From Prevotella sp. (GTDB taxonomy: Bacteria > Bacteroidota > Bacteroidia > Bacteroidales > Bacteroidaceae), in assembly GCA_016291085.1 (NCBI GenBank), contig JAEEVW010000013.1:1-64000 (forward strand): a stretch of 64,000 bases of DNA, read 5' to 3'. A model generated the notes under the pieces. The model was not told the origin of the DNA. It did no database searches and was given only the letters and a program-made list of their open reading frames with translations. Of the stretch, positions 1 through 7,080 are shown one piece after another; position 1 is the stretch's first letter; every line of letters begins with the position of its first letter. The position numbers and the translations under genes were made by a program.

Positions 1-102
1 TACAAGACGTTAGACCTGCTGGCAGAAATCGCAATGTCCTCCGCACACAAAACTATTGTCTTGTTTTCTTGTCTCCTTGTCTCCTTGTATTCTGTTATTT
101 AG
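1..102 (+). CDS. Possible 3' end of a gene entering from the left
   Basis: Frame 1 is open from the first base to a TAG at 100-102 (33 codons, beginning YKTLDLLAEIAMSSAHK). Its last third is encoded by a short tandem tract (unit cttgtctc, about 60-90), as happens at other gene ends in this window. Nothing in the 33 residues is recognisable, and it could be chance. Confidence 0.2.
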   Translation, partial: YKTLDLLAEIAMSSAHKTIVLFSCLLVSLYSVI

Positions 103-103
103 T

Positions 104-586
104 TTAATTCTCTTTGAACATTCTCCCCAGCAGCACCAGCGCATGAAACGCCTCGAATTTGTCGCGGAAATGCAAGTATTTCTGACAACTTTTTATAATA
201 AAGCTTCTTCTGTCTTTATATACCCCAGGCAACCCAGTTTGCGCGTTGGGGCGCCAACGATGAACCGTGTTCAGTTGGTTCTCGCTTCCACTGACTTCCC
301 GCAGGTTCTCTATGCGGTTATCCGTCTTATCGCCATTGATATGGTCAATCTGCGTCGGAAGCCTGCCGTGCACCACCGCCCAGACGGCATGGTGATAAGA
401 AAAATGCATGACTTTAGACCTTTTCTTAATATCACACGACATATAATGCCCCCTATTAGTTCCTTTTACCACACGTCCCGTTTCGCGCCTTACCAGCTTA
501 CCCCGTTCCGCATCATAGATATAATTCCTTTTCAGATACACCAACACATCCGCATCGGTCATCCTGCCTTGATTCCGTCTGTTCAT
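104..586 (-). CDS. HNH homing-type endonuclease
   Basis: A 160-residue protein with the HNH_3-type core: HH at about residues 65-66 and the block DHINGDKTDNRIENLR at 81-96, which supplies the central His/Asn and the metal-binding residues. The C-terminal 'TGLPGVYKD' stretch resembles the AP2-like DNA-binding tail of phage and intron HNH enzymes. Such proteins nick or cut DNA and are typical of prophages and other mobile DNA. The gene overlaps the upstream gene by 4 bases (ATGA), so the two are translationally coupled. It is the last gene of a minus-strand run of phage-like small genes. The fold is clear; the target is unknown. Confidence 0.8.
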   Translation of the reverse strand: MNRRNQGRMTDADVLVYLKRNYIYDAERGKLVRRETGRVVKGTNRGHYMSCDIKKRSKVMHFSYHHAVWAVVHGRLPTQIDHINGDKTDNRIENLREVSGSENQLNTVHRWRPNAQTGLPGVYKDRRSFIIKSCQKYLHFRDKFEAFHALVLLGRMFKEN

Positions 587-1092
587 AGTTCTCTTCTCTT
601 GACATATTTCTTAATTTCTTTGGTAAATTTTTTAACCTTTTCAGTAACATAAGTCAGACCATCTTTAAGCGTCTCAATAGTCGTCTTTTCAGTAACAACG
701 AACTCCTCTTCGTCCCAGCCCGCGCTTTCGATGCTCAGGTCGCGCAGGTCGACGATGCGCGTTCTTCCCGGCTCCAGTTCGCAGTGCATGAAGTCCCGTC
801 CCTCCTTCACGAGCTGACGGCATATCCACTCACACACCTCGATGATCTCGACCGGCGAGCGATACTGCTGGCGGAACAATTCCTCATCGGTGTAATTACT
901 TTTCCAGTACGCTGCAGGAATGCGGCGCCTGGTGTCCGGGTCTATCTCGTATTCCATGCATATGTGGCCTGCGTCGCAAACGATGGTGGTGTCCTTCACC
1001 AGCACGGCCCGCACCGTCACATCTTTCCTTATTTCATTTTCATTCCACGGTGCCCGCGGGTCCCCCGCCGCACCAAGAGGGTAATTATCCAT
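583..1092 (-). CDS. Phage-type hypothetical protein
   Basis: A 169-residue soluble acidic protein with no signal peptide or membrane segment. The C-terminus (about 135-169) is a charged, Lys/Glu-rich probable helix. I do not recognise a catalytic motif. Two Cys in the first half (VCDAGHICMEY) could be a metal or redox pair, but this is only a possibility. It overlaps the HNH gene by 4 bases, and a short tract of 9-base repeats (unit close to ataatccgt) precedes its start at about 1093-1120. By context it belongs to the phage-like module at the left of the island. Confidence 0.55.
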   Translation of the reverse strand: MDNYPLGAAGDPRAPWNENEIRKDVTVRAVLVKDTTIVCDAGHICMEYEIDPDTRRRIPAAYWKSNYTDEELFRQQYRSPVEIIEVCEWICRQLVKEGRDFMHCELEPGRTRIVDLRDLSIESAGWDEEEFVVTEKTTIETLKDGLTYVTEKVKKFTKEIKKYVKRREL

Positions 1093-1122
1093 AATCCGTA
1101 TAATCCGTTAAATCCGTGGTCG

Positions 1123-1548
1123 TTAAACAAACTCAATTAATTCGTGGTTTTCGTGCTCTCTGTAGTTCGGGATTGCCACTGCAATAATCTTTACAATTCG
1201 CGCAGCAGAAAACGTACGGAATCCCTTCTTCTTCAAGTCCCAGTACGTGAAGTTCAGCGACTCCGCATGCTGGTTCGTCTTCACATCATTCTTATACACG
1301 TACGCGTCAAACACCGGGTCAATGCCCGCGCGCAGCGTGCCGAAAGCCTCGCGCTCCGACTCGTCCTGCTTTCGGTACTGAAAGCACACCTTGCCCTGCC
1401 CCAGCTTCTCCAGCAGTTCCCTCACCAGGTGCGCCTGCCGGAATGCCGCGCTGCGCTCCATGTTAAGCTCCTCGATCATCTCATTCGCATGGTCGAACAC
1501 CCACGCTTTCATCCGTCTCTTCAGTTCTTGATTTTCTTTCTTGTTCAT
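1123..1548 (-). CDS. SH3 beta-barrel fold protein (DUF2693-like)
   Basis: From the ATG at 1548 this is a 141-residue protein. The C-terminal half reads FGTLRAGIDP...NFTYWDLKKKGFRTFSAARIVKI, the pattern of the DUF2693 'SH3 beta-barrel fold-containing' proteins common in Bacteroidales phages and mobile elements; the first 60 residues are helical and charged. The frame is open upstream to 1617, but that extension would run through the hairpin and AT-rich leader and gives an implausible N-terminus, so 1548 is preferred. The function of the family is not established; a nucleic-acid-binding role in mobile DNA is usually assumed. It has its own promoter-like box at 1587-1594. Confidence 0.65.
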   Translation of the reverse strand: MNKKENQELKRRMKAWVFDHANEMIEELNMERSAAFRQAHLVRELLEKLGQGKVCFQYRKQDESEREAFGTLRAGIDPVFDAYVYKNDVKTNQHAESLNFTYWDLKKKGFRTFSAARIVKIIAVAIPNYREHENHELIEFV

Positions 1549-1550
1549 AG

Positions 1551-1594
1551 CGTCAAAAAATTTAATGAATAAAAAAAATTCTGACGCAAATGTA
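1551..1594 (-). promoter_or_regulatory. -7 box and leader hairpin before the SH3-fold gene
   Basis: The minus strand has TACATTTG (complement of 1587-1594). The inverted repeat GCGTCA/TGACGC (1551-1556 with 1582-1587), with A/T-rich inner arms, lies between this box and the start codon at 1548. It could fold in the RNA right beside the start or act as an operator. Confidence 0.45.
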
Positions 1595-1600
1595 GGCACA

Positions 1601-1634
1601 AAAAAAACACCCGACAAGAAAATCCTTATCGGGT
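1601..1634 (-). terminator. Rho-independent terminator (minus strand)
   Basis: An 11-bp stem (CACCCGATAAG with CTTGTCGGGTG, one G-T pair, 1608-1634) is followed on the minus strand by a run of T (complement of 1601-1607). It ends the two-gene unit 2833-1684. Confidence 0.8.
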
Positions 1635-1683
1635 GAAAACGCTGGTGAAAAGTGAAAGCCCTGGTGAAATTTCTGGTGAAAAA

Positions 1684-2241
1684 TTACAGTCCTTCTTCCT
1701 CTAAAAGCTCTTTAAAGCGTTTCGCAACGGCATACATCCTTTCATAGACTTTTCGATTACCTGAAGTTTCGCCATCATATTTCCATTTCTCGAAAGGTAT
1801 ATTAAAATCCGTCTTACTTATCTGCTTCACAGAGTCCTTTTTGTAGGGCTTGTTGACCTTCTCAGGCATCACCTTCACAATGAAAGTATTAAAACCTTCA
1901 AAGTCAGAGTCCCTGCAGAATTTCTTATCCACCAAGATGCGATATACACCCTGCCAATGATTCTGACGGTTGAAAAGAAACTCTTCCACATCTTTTCCGC
2001 CCTTTTTCACAGTGATGCGTTCCTGCATCAGATTTTCAAGACAACGGCGTATGGCTTTATTCGGCGAGGTAACTGACGTTGTCTCATCCTTCACCTCCTC
2101 ATATTCAACATCATCTGATTCTTGTTGATAATTCACAGGATGAATATGGAACTCATTTTTCTGAACAACATCCCCATACACATTGACAATAGGCTTGTCT
2201 GTTATTTGCACTTTGGCACCTTTTTCAATCTTGATGTTCAT
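1684..2241 (-). CDS. Hypothetical protein coupled to the HARE-HTH gene
   Basis: A 185-residue protein that I do not recognise. The first 35 residues are rich in Val/Ile (GAKVQITDKPIVNVYGDVVQ) and look like a small beta unit; an acidic linker (DDVEYEEVKDE) follows, then a mainly helical basic C-terminal region (80-185). No signal peptide or membrane segment is seen. Its start overlaps the end of the HARE-HTH gene by 17 bases and its stop is 50 bases before a strong terminator, so the two form one unit. The N-terminal 'GA.VQI' wording recalls the C-terminus of its partner (AGAQAQISKEG), which may point to interaction. Confidence 0.55.
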   Translation of the reverse strand: MNIKIEKGAKVQITDKPIVNVYGDVVQKNEFHIHPVNYQQESDDVEYEEVKDETTSVTSPNKAIRRCLENLMQERITVKKGGKDVEEFLFNRQNHWQGVYRILVDKKFCRDSDFEGFNTFIVKVMPEKVNKPYKKDSVKQISKTDFNIPFEKWKYDGETSGNRKVYERMYAVAKRFKELLEEEGL

Positions 2242-2833
2242 CGTTGTCTTGATCTTTAGGTAAAAGGTTCGTAATTCCTTCTTTTGATATCTGAGCTTGA
2301 GCTCCTGCCTTCACTTCCACCTGTACTGAAGGTTTATCTGCCAATTTCTGTAAAGCTTTGACCAACTCTTCATCTTTCTCTTTAATAAACGCATCAAGAA
2401 CTTTAGCGGCAGAGTCATAGCCTTTGTTCCGAAGGATGAGACGGAAAGGATTCAATGCCTTTCGCTCATACTTGTATGCTTCCATCAATTCTGGCAAAAG
2501 CATCTTAATAAAATCGTCCTCTGTACGAATGTTCTTGTATCTTTCAATGACACCATCCCTTTCAGCAATTTGAGATTTCAGACTGGCTATTTCGTCTCGA
2601 TGAGTATTAAGTTGCCACCAACCTTCATCTTTTCCTTCTACACGGCAGAACAATTTCGGATGTGTGTAAATCACCCTACGAACATTATTCTCCACTTTTT
2701 CAGCAGAAGAATCCTCACCGATATAAGCTTTTGCCAAGATGCATATATCTTTCATCTGGGCGCTTCCACCCAACTTTTTCAATGCCATAACGGCATATGC
2801 TGTCTGCGTAATTTGTCCTTGTTTCTTCTTCAT
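2225..2833 (-). CDS. HARE-HTH domain regulator-like protein
   Basis: From the ATG at 2833 (MKKKQGQ) this is a 202-residue protein. Residues about 5-75 match the winged-helix HARE-HTH pattern (ITQTAYAVMALKKLGG...MKDI...VRRVIYTHPKLF...GWWQL). This domain is known from restriction endonucleases, ASXL and RNA polymerase delta and is thought to read modified or structured DNA (Aravind and Iyer). A coiled-coil stretch (about 80-100) and a helical region follow. The frame is open 12 codons further upstream, but the -7 box at 2840-2847 makes 2833 the only usable start, and it puts the mRNA 5' end close to the ATG. The promoter is packed with GATC sites, suggesting control by the neighbouring GATC methylases or by the protein itself. 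Confidence 0.65.
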   Translation of the reverse strand: MKKKQGQITQTAYAVMALKKLGGSAQMKDICILAKAYIGEDSSAEKVENNVRRVIYTHPKLFCRVEGKDEGWWQLNTHRDEIASLKSQIAERDGVIERYKNIRTEDDFIKMLLPELMEAYKYERKALNPFRLILRNKGYDSAAKVLDAFIKEKDEELVKALQKLADKPSVQVEVKAGAQAQISKEGITNLLPKDQDNDEHQD

Positions 2834-2839
2834 AGTCTG

Positions 2840-2922
2840 CAAAGATACGAAAAAAGCCGATCCGAGCAAGACCGGCCGATCTATGAGGATCCATTTTTGA
2901 TCTTATTTAACTATTGAGGATC
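2840..2922 (-). promoter_or_regulatory. Promoter with a phased GATC array
   Basis: The minus strand has TATCTTTG (complement of 2840-2847), six bases from the ATG at 2833. Behind it are five GATC sites starting at 2859, 2878, 2888, 2899 and 2919, so spacings are 19, 10, 11 and 20. Two share the longer word tgaggatcc (2884, 2915). One site per 256 bp is expected by chance at equal base composition. Confidence 0.6.
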
Positions 2923-2941
2923 CAAAGTTGATGGTTTGGGG

Positions 2942-3433
2942 TTAAAAAATCGCTGCTTTTCCTTTCAGCGCTTTTCGTAATGACAATGCGCGCCAACCCA
3001 TGCGACTGATAAGAGTTGAGAAGGTGATACGGTCGTGAGCCGGCACTTCCAACTGATAAGTATCAGTCTGAGGTTCAGCCTCGTCAGCCAAGTCAGATGC
3101 ATCATAGAAATATCCTGCTTCGGGCAACATATCCTCAGAAATGTCTTGTGGCTGCAAAATAGTTGATGCCGTCAGCACCTCCTGTTTGGCAGTAACAACA
3201 TACAATGCATTCTCAACTTCAGGATGAACGTATGCGTCACGAAGGTCAAGCTGACCACCTACAAACGCCATCAGGCGAGGTTCGGAAATCTGCACGCCCA
3301 AATAGAGATACCCGTCCTCTGCATCATTCTTATACAAGGTGCAGAGATAGTTTGTGCCTGTTGCATCAGTTGCCACCAGTATCTGTGGCACATCATAATA
3401 TTCAAGCGTATTTATCAGTGTAAGAGGTCTCAT
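2942..3433 (-). CDS. DUF6575-like protein
   Basis: The start is placed at 3433 (MRPLTLINTLEYYDVP) because it gives a 4-base ATGA overlap with the stop of the upstream gene; an ATG at 3484 would overlap by 55 bases. The product has 163 residues. Residues 5-80 (LEYYDVPQIL...TNYLCTLYKND...YLYLGVQISEPRL...GQLDLRDAY) match the pattern I associate with DUF6575, a domain of unknown function found near restriction and other defence genes. The C-terminal half is acidic and then basic, without known motifs. There is no signal peptide, so it should act in the cytoplasm with the coupled 3430-3852 product. Confidence 0.55.
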   Translation of the reverse strand: MRPLTLINTLEYYDVPQILVATDATGTNYLCTLYKNDAEDGYLYLGVQISEPRLMAFVGGQLDLRDAYVHPEVENALYVVTAKQEVLTASTILQPQDISEDMLPEAGYFYDASDLADEAEPQTDTYQLEVPAHDRITFSTLISRMGWRALSLRKALKGKAAIF

Positions 3434-3852
3434 AACTGCAGCATTGTTAAGTTTGACATTTGGAACGACTTTGCCCTCCACCAAGTGTAGTGGGAAAGAT
3501 GTACGCCCGTTTGTTTCACCACACCATCAGTAGGATTCAGTGTTAGTGCTATGATACCCTTGAACTGGCGAAACATTGGGAGTTTCAAATTCTTACGAGC
3601 TTTAGACTCATTGTCAATAACAGATAAGCCTACGGCCAATGGGAGTTTTTCGCCCCAGTTTCTTTGAGGATCTGCCTCGGCGTAAGATTTGAAGTCATCT
3701 GCCGTATAAGAATCTGTCTGACTAGCCAAACGGAAAAATGGATGCTCGCTGGGAACTAACACGTCCTCAGGTGGGCAACCTACTGGCATTGTGCAAGCCC
3801 ACTCTGGCTTGAATTCCTCGCAATAGGCATTTATCTTATATGGCATCAGCAT
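3430..3852 (-). CDS. Hypothetical protein, partner of the DUF6575-like gene
   Basis: A 140-residue cytoplasmic protein with many aromatic residues and a conserved-looking core: HPFFRLASQTDSYTADDF, WGEKLPLAVGLSV and KQTGVHLSHYTWWR near the C-terminus. I know no assigned function. It is the first gene of a two-gene unit with a promoter box 26 bases upstream, and its stop overlaps the next start (ATGA). The pair lies between the restriction operon and the HARE-HTH gene on the same strand, so a role in the island's defence or control functions is plausible but unproven. Confidence 0.55.
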   Translation of the reverse strand: MLMPYKINAYCEEFKPEWACTMPVGCPPEDVLVPSEHPFFRLASQTDSYTADDFKSYAEADPQRNWGEKLPLAVGLSVIDNESKARKNLKLPMFRQFKGIIALTLNPTDGVVKQTGVHLSHYTWWRAKSFQMSNLTMLQL

Positions 3853-3877
3853 CGTTTTATATCTTTATTGTTGGCTG

Positions 3878-3885
3878 CAAAGATA
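3878..3885 (-). promoter_or_regulatory. -7 box of the DUF6575 pair
   Basis: TATCTTTG on the minus strand, about 26 bases before the ATG at 3852. No GATC is seen near it, unlike the two other island promoters. Confidence 0.6.
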
Positions 3886-3998
3886 CAAACTTATTCTGAA
3901 AAATACAACTATTATCCGATTTTTCTATCAAATAAATGCCTTATAATGACTCAAACACCTGACAATCTTTTCGTATTTCTTGATTCAGCAGGATTTTA

Positions 3999-4883
3999 CT
4001 AGTCCTCTAAGAACGGCAGTCTTTCCTCAATTTCTTCGTGACAGACAAAGCAATCCGTCTGAGTATCCTCAGCCTTAACGATATCAGGTATTTTTCTTTT
4101 ATAAGTCGCAAACGTCTTGATGTCCTCAATCTCTTTGCGACGGGCCACGCTGATTTTGGCAAATTCCTCGTCTTGTTCTATGCCGAGGAACCTGCGACCT
4201 AATAGGTTTGCAGCGATGCCGGTAGTGCTGCTACCAGCAAATGGGTCAAGAATCCAAGCACCAGGTTCCGTTGATGCCATAATGATACGGCTCAACAAGC
4301 CCAATGGTTTCTGGGTAGGGTGCTTCGTGCAAGTTTTCTCCCAGGGTGCAATAGCGGGTAACCGCCACACGTCAGTCATCTGTGTGTCGCCGTTGATGTG
4401 CTTCATCAACTCGTAATTATAGTAGTGGGGCACCTTCTCTTTCTTCCTCGCCCAAATGATAAATTCCGTTGAATAGGTGAAGTATCGACAAGAAATATTA
4501 GGTGGTGGATTTGTCTTGGCCCATGTTATCACATTCAGGATCTTATAGCCTAACTGGGTCAGGCAATTAGCAACAGAGAAGATGTTATGGTATGTGCCGG
4601 AAATCCAAATCGTGCCGTTATCTTTCAGTTTCTCTCTGCAAAGCGAGAGCCATTTCAGATTGAAGGCGTTGATTTCATCCTGGGACATACTTTTGTCCCA
4701 GTCACCTTTGTCAACACATACCACTTTTCCACTCTGCACGCTGATACCACCACTCGATAAGAAGTAAGGCGGGTCAGCAAATATCATGTCGAACTTAAAG
4801 TTGAACTGCGGCAACAATTCAAACGTATCGCCATGAAGGAGATTGAAATCGTGATTGGATGATTTATAAAAAGGCTTCAGCAT
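3999..4883 (-). CDS. dpnA: DpnA-type adenine methyltransferase (M2 of the GATC system)
   Basis: A 294-residue amino-methyltransferase. The catalytic motif DPPYFLSSGG (about 37-46) comes before the SAM-binding motif DPFAGSSTTGIAANLLGRR (about 212-230), the motif order of beta-class enzymes such as M.DpnIIB (DpnA), the second methylase of DpnII systems. The family methylates adenine in GATC and can act on single-stranded DNA; in pneumococcus this protects incoming transformation DNA. Its ATG shares one base with the endonuclease stop (TAATG), so translation is coupled. It is the last gene of the M-R-M2 operon. The specificity is inferred from the linked genes. Confidence 0.85.
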   Translation of the reverse strand: MLKPFYKSSNHDFNLLHGDTFELLPQFNFKFDMIFADPPYFLSSGGISVQSGKVVCVDKGDWDKSMSQDEINAFNLKWLSLCREKLKDNGTIWISGTYHNIFSVANCLTQLGYKILNVITWAKTNPPPNISCRYFTYSTEFIIWARKKEKVPHYYNYELMKHINGDTQMTDVWRLPAIAPWEKTCTKHPTQKPLGLLSRIIMASTEPGAWILDPFAGSSTTGIAANLLGRRFLGIEQDEEFAKISVARRKEIEDIKTFATYKRKIPDIVKAEDTQTDCFVCHEEIEERLPFLED

Positions 4884-5701
4884 TATTTCAAGAGTTTTAC
4901 GAACGACTCGATACTAGTCAGGTTATACACACTTGGTATGGTATTGTAGGCCTCCTCTAACTTGTTGCGTGCTGACTTCCAACCGATACCATCTGTTATC
5001 CAGACAAATTCAAAGCCGTTTACGGAGTTCACTTTGGGGGCCAACTCTGTATAGGCACGAGCCACTTCATTGAGTTTAGATCCACCACCGCTGTAGAAAT
5101 TGACCTCGATAAGATATTTCTTTGTTGGAGTTTTGATGTAAAAGTCAAAACGTTTTTCGTCTGTGCCAAGAACTGACAATTCGGGGAACTCCGATGAATA
5201 TACCTCCTGTCGAAATGCAACATCGTTATCTTTCAGTATCTTCGCAACGGTATTTTCCATGATGTGGCCACTACGATTCTTGCGGGCATTAGTATCAAGG
5301 CCGGTTTCTATGCCAAACACATAATCTACGAGATTCTTAATACGGCGTGATTGGAAGATATCAGCCAATCCAGTACCTTGAAGGAACTCAACGACTTTCA
5401 TGCATGACTCGAAATAGCTTTTCAACAGCACCACATTGCCATCTTTATCCACAACAGGCTTCTTGCCCTCGTCTCTGACGGCGATCAGAATTCCAAGTAC
5501 CTCGAATACTCTGGGATCGCGCTGCCAGATTTCAGCAACTCCTTTTGCCAAATCATCCTTACCAATGAGATAATTCAGCGTGTTCAGGCTCATTTCCACT
5601 TCTGCAACATTCGCAGATATCTTGTCGAAATCGCAGAAGAAATCCAGCGTCTGGTTTGTCTCTTGCAGTTGAGACATAAATAGATTAAAATCCTTATTCA
5701 T
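4883..5701 (-). CDS. dpnII: DpnII-family type II restriction endonuclease (GATC)
   Basis: A 272-residue protein, close to the length of DpnII, and collinear with what I recall of it: NLVDYVFGIETGLDTNARKN (about 128-147), then RSGHIMEN, KRFDFYIKTPTKKYLIEVNFYSG (the acidic/Lys nuclease core, about 183-205), SKLNEVARAYTELAP, EFVWITDGIGWKSARNKLEE and PSVYNLTSIE. The family cuts GATC when it is unmethylated. It sits between two methylases, overlapping the Dam-like gene by 8 bases and the DpnA-like gene by 1. The gene order M-R-A differs from M-A-R in Streptococcus. The reading frame is full-length and looks functional. Confidence 0.92.
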   Translation of the reverse strand: MNKDFNLFMSQLQETNQTLDFFCDFDKISANVAEVEMSLNTLNYLIGKDDLAKGVAEIWQRDPRVFEVLGILIAVRDEGKKPVVDKDGNVVLLKSYFESCMKVVEFLQGTGLADIFQSRRIKNLVDYVFGIETGLDTNARKNRSGHIMENTVAKILKDNDVAFRQEVYSSEFPELSVLGTDEKRFDFYIKTPTKKYLIEVNFYSGGGSKLNEVARAYTELAPKVNSVNGFEFVWITDGIGWKSARNKLEEAYNTIPSVYNLTSIESFVKLLK

Positions 5702-6590
5702 AGTTCTTGATTAAAAGCTCTGTTCGTTTTCCTCTCTTTTCCGGATTGGCATTGATGAATCGAGAGGCGTAAACACGCTCAATCCGATAGTCCTTATAGA
5801 GTTCCTCAAAGAAGGTGTCCTCAGGATTCTTGGCAGAGCAATCTGCGTTGCTTTCCATCCAATAACAGCCAGCATCACTTAGTTGATGACAAAAAGCAGC
5901 AAGAGCCCTTTGGTCGTCATCATTGAAATCACCTTTGGCGTATGCCGTAAAACTCGATGTGGCATCCAGAGGACGATAAGGAGGATCAAGATAAACAAAT
6001 GTGAGACCATCGATGTGATGTATAGTCTGGACATAATCACCCTGACAAATCTCTACTTGTGCTGATTGCAGCAGTTGGCTGTCGGCTCTCAACAGTTTTG
6101 CATTGCAAATGGTTGGATTGGCATATTTACCAAAAGGTACATTAAACTGGCCCCGTCTGTTTACCCTATAAAGGCCATTGAAACATGTCTTATTCAAAAA
6201 TATCAGTTGGGAGGCACGTTCTATGCTGTCACCGATATGTTGGTTGTATCGTTCACGAACATCATAGAAAATCTGGCTCCGCCCCTCTTGGTCTGGTATG
6301 GCCAAATAGTCTTTCTCTAATTTGTCAAGGTGGGTAATCAAGGCTTCAACATCATCCTTGATAATCCGATAGGTAAGAATCAGATCCTCATTGACATCGT
6401 TGATGACCGCCTTTCTGATGTTACCAAAATGCTGCAACATATAGAATAGCATCGCACCGCCGCCAACGAAAGGCTCGATGTACGTGAATGGTTCTTCGCT
6501 TATCTGTTGGGGCAGATATGCACCCAGCTGGCTCAACAATTGACCTTTACCGCCTGCCCACTTCAAAAATGGTTTTGCTTCTGTGCTCAT
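5694..6590 (-). CDS. dam: Dam-family GATC adenine methyltransferase (M1)
   Basis: A 298-residue alpha-class N6-adenine methylase. The SAM site FLKWAGGKGQLL (about 8-19) and FVGGGAMLF (about 41-49) come first and the catalytic DPPYRP at about 200-205, as in Dam and DpnM; LNKTCFNGLYRVNRRGQFNVP is the usual family block. It methylates A in GATC and so protects the host from the DpnII-like nuclease. It is the first gene of the operon, overlapping the nuclease by 8 bases. The 260-base leader in front of it has a long two-state RNA fold, which may set expression of the whole cassette. Confidence 0.93.
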   Translation of the reverse strand: MSTEAKPFLKWAGGKGQLLSQLGAYLPQQISEEPFTYIEPFVGGGAMLFYMLQHFGNIRKAVINDVNEDLILTYRIIKDDVEALITHLDKLEKDYLAIPDQEGRSQIFYDVRERYNQHIGDSIERASQLIFLNKTCFNGLYRVNRRGQFNVPFGKYANPTICNAKLLRADSQLLQSAQVEICQGDYVQTIHHIDGLTFVYLDPPYRPLDATSSFTAYAKGDFNDDDQRALAAFCHQLSDAGCYWMESNADCSAKNPEDTFFEELYKDYRIERVYASRFINANPEKRGKRTELLIKNYE

Positions 6591-6624
6591 TGCTCTTTTG
6601 TCGTTTGGCTGCGGACAAAAGAAA

Positions 6625-6770
6625 GCGTACCCTCTTCCAATTCACCACTTAACGAAGGCCGTCCACCACAGAAGCCCATACAGAGAGGTGAAAGGAAGGG
6701 GTACGCCTATACAGCATAGGCGTATCCTCATCCCCAGAGACTCTCTGTAACTACTGTTAGTTTGGTGGAC
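6625..6770 (-). promoter_or_regulatory. Two-state leader RNA structure before the restriction operon
   Basis: Three nested stems are possible: 6661-6668 with 6763-6770 (8 bp), 6679-6687 with 6741-6749 (9 bp) and 6701-6710 with 6716-6725 (10 bp, loop acagc). The inner arm 6694-6706 can instead pair with 6625-6638 (8 + 5 bp with one bulge: GCGTACCC/GGGTACGC and CTTCC/GGAAG), which breaks the inner hairpin and brings a stem to within 35 bases of the methylase start. This is the logic of an attenuator or riboswitch-like element. It matches no riboswitch class I know. The 314 bases between the methylase and the DpnD-like gene hold nothing else. Confidence 0.5.
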
Positions 6771-6856
6771 TGTTTTCGTTAAAAGTCTCTTAGAACTTAG
6801 ATACTGCTATCTAATTCCACAAAGTTTGCGCTCAGGTTATGAGCAATAAGCGAGTG

Positions 6857-6864
6857 CAAAGTTA
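6857..6864 (-). promoter_or_regulatory. -7 box of the restriction operon
   Basis: TAACTTTG on the minus strand, giving a leader of about 260 bases to the ATG at 6590. I see no good -33 TTTG at the usual distance. Confidence 0.45.
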
Positions 6865-6904
6865 ATCATTTATCTCGATATAACTTGCATTTCGCACAGC
6901 TTTT

Positions 6905-7072
6905 TCACCTTTTCACGCTGATTTCTGTTTCTACGTAGTCAGAAGCATCCAGAACAAGATCGCAATTTCGGTACATCTGCCTCACCATTTCGACGGCATC
7001 ATCTTCATTTTCAGCCTCCGTCTCTACAATGCGGCTCAGCACCTCGGTCACTTCTATTCTGTACTTCGTCAT
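6905..7072 (-). CDS. DpnD/PcfM-like small protein
   Basis: From the ATG at 7072 (MTKYRIEVTEVLSRIVE) this is a 55-residue protein. It matches the DpnD/PcfM-like domain along its length: Y.IEV.E.LSR.VE.EAE...DA...V...Y.....VLD..DYVETEI. DpnD accompanies the methyl-directed nuclease DpnI in pneumococcus, and its function is unknown; here it stands just upstream of a DpnII-type cassette on the same strand. The frame is open another 20 codons upstream, but the promoter box at 7081-7088 lies inside that extension, so 7072 is chosen. The mRNA would start within a few bases of the ATG. Confidence 0.7.
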   Translation of the reverse strand: MTKYRIEVTEVLSRIVETEAENEDDAVEMVRQMYRNCDLVLDASDYVETEISVKR

Positions 7073-7080
7073 ACAAAGTG

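Noticed and set aside
3430..3484. Frameshift splitting one gene into the 140-residue and DUF6575-like genes
   Set aside because: The second gene has an ATG at 3433 that overlaps the first stop as ATGA, the usual coupling in this island, and both products look complete.
2942..6590. Type III or BREX-like defence system
   Set aside because: No helicase, Mod/Res or Pgl genes; the three core genes fully explain a type II GATC system.
6625..6770. Known riboswitch (TPP, SAM, cobalamin) or retron RNA
   Set aside because: None of the conserved core words of those classes is present, and no reverse transcriptase gene is nearby.
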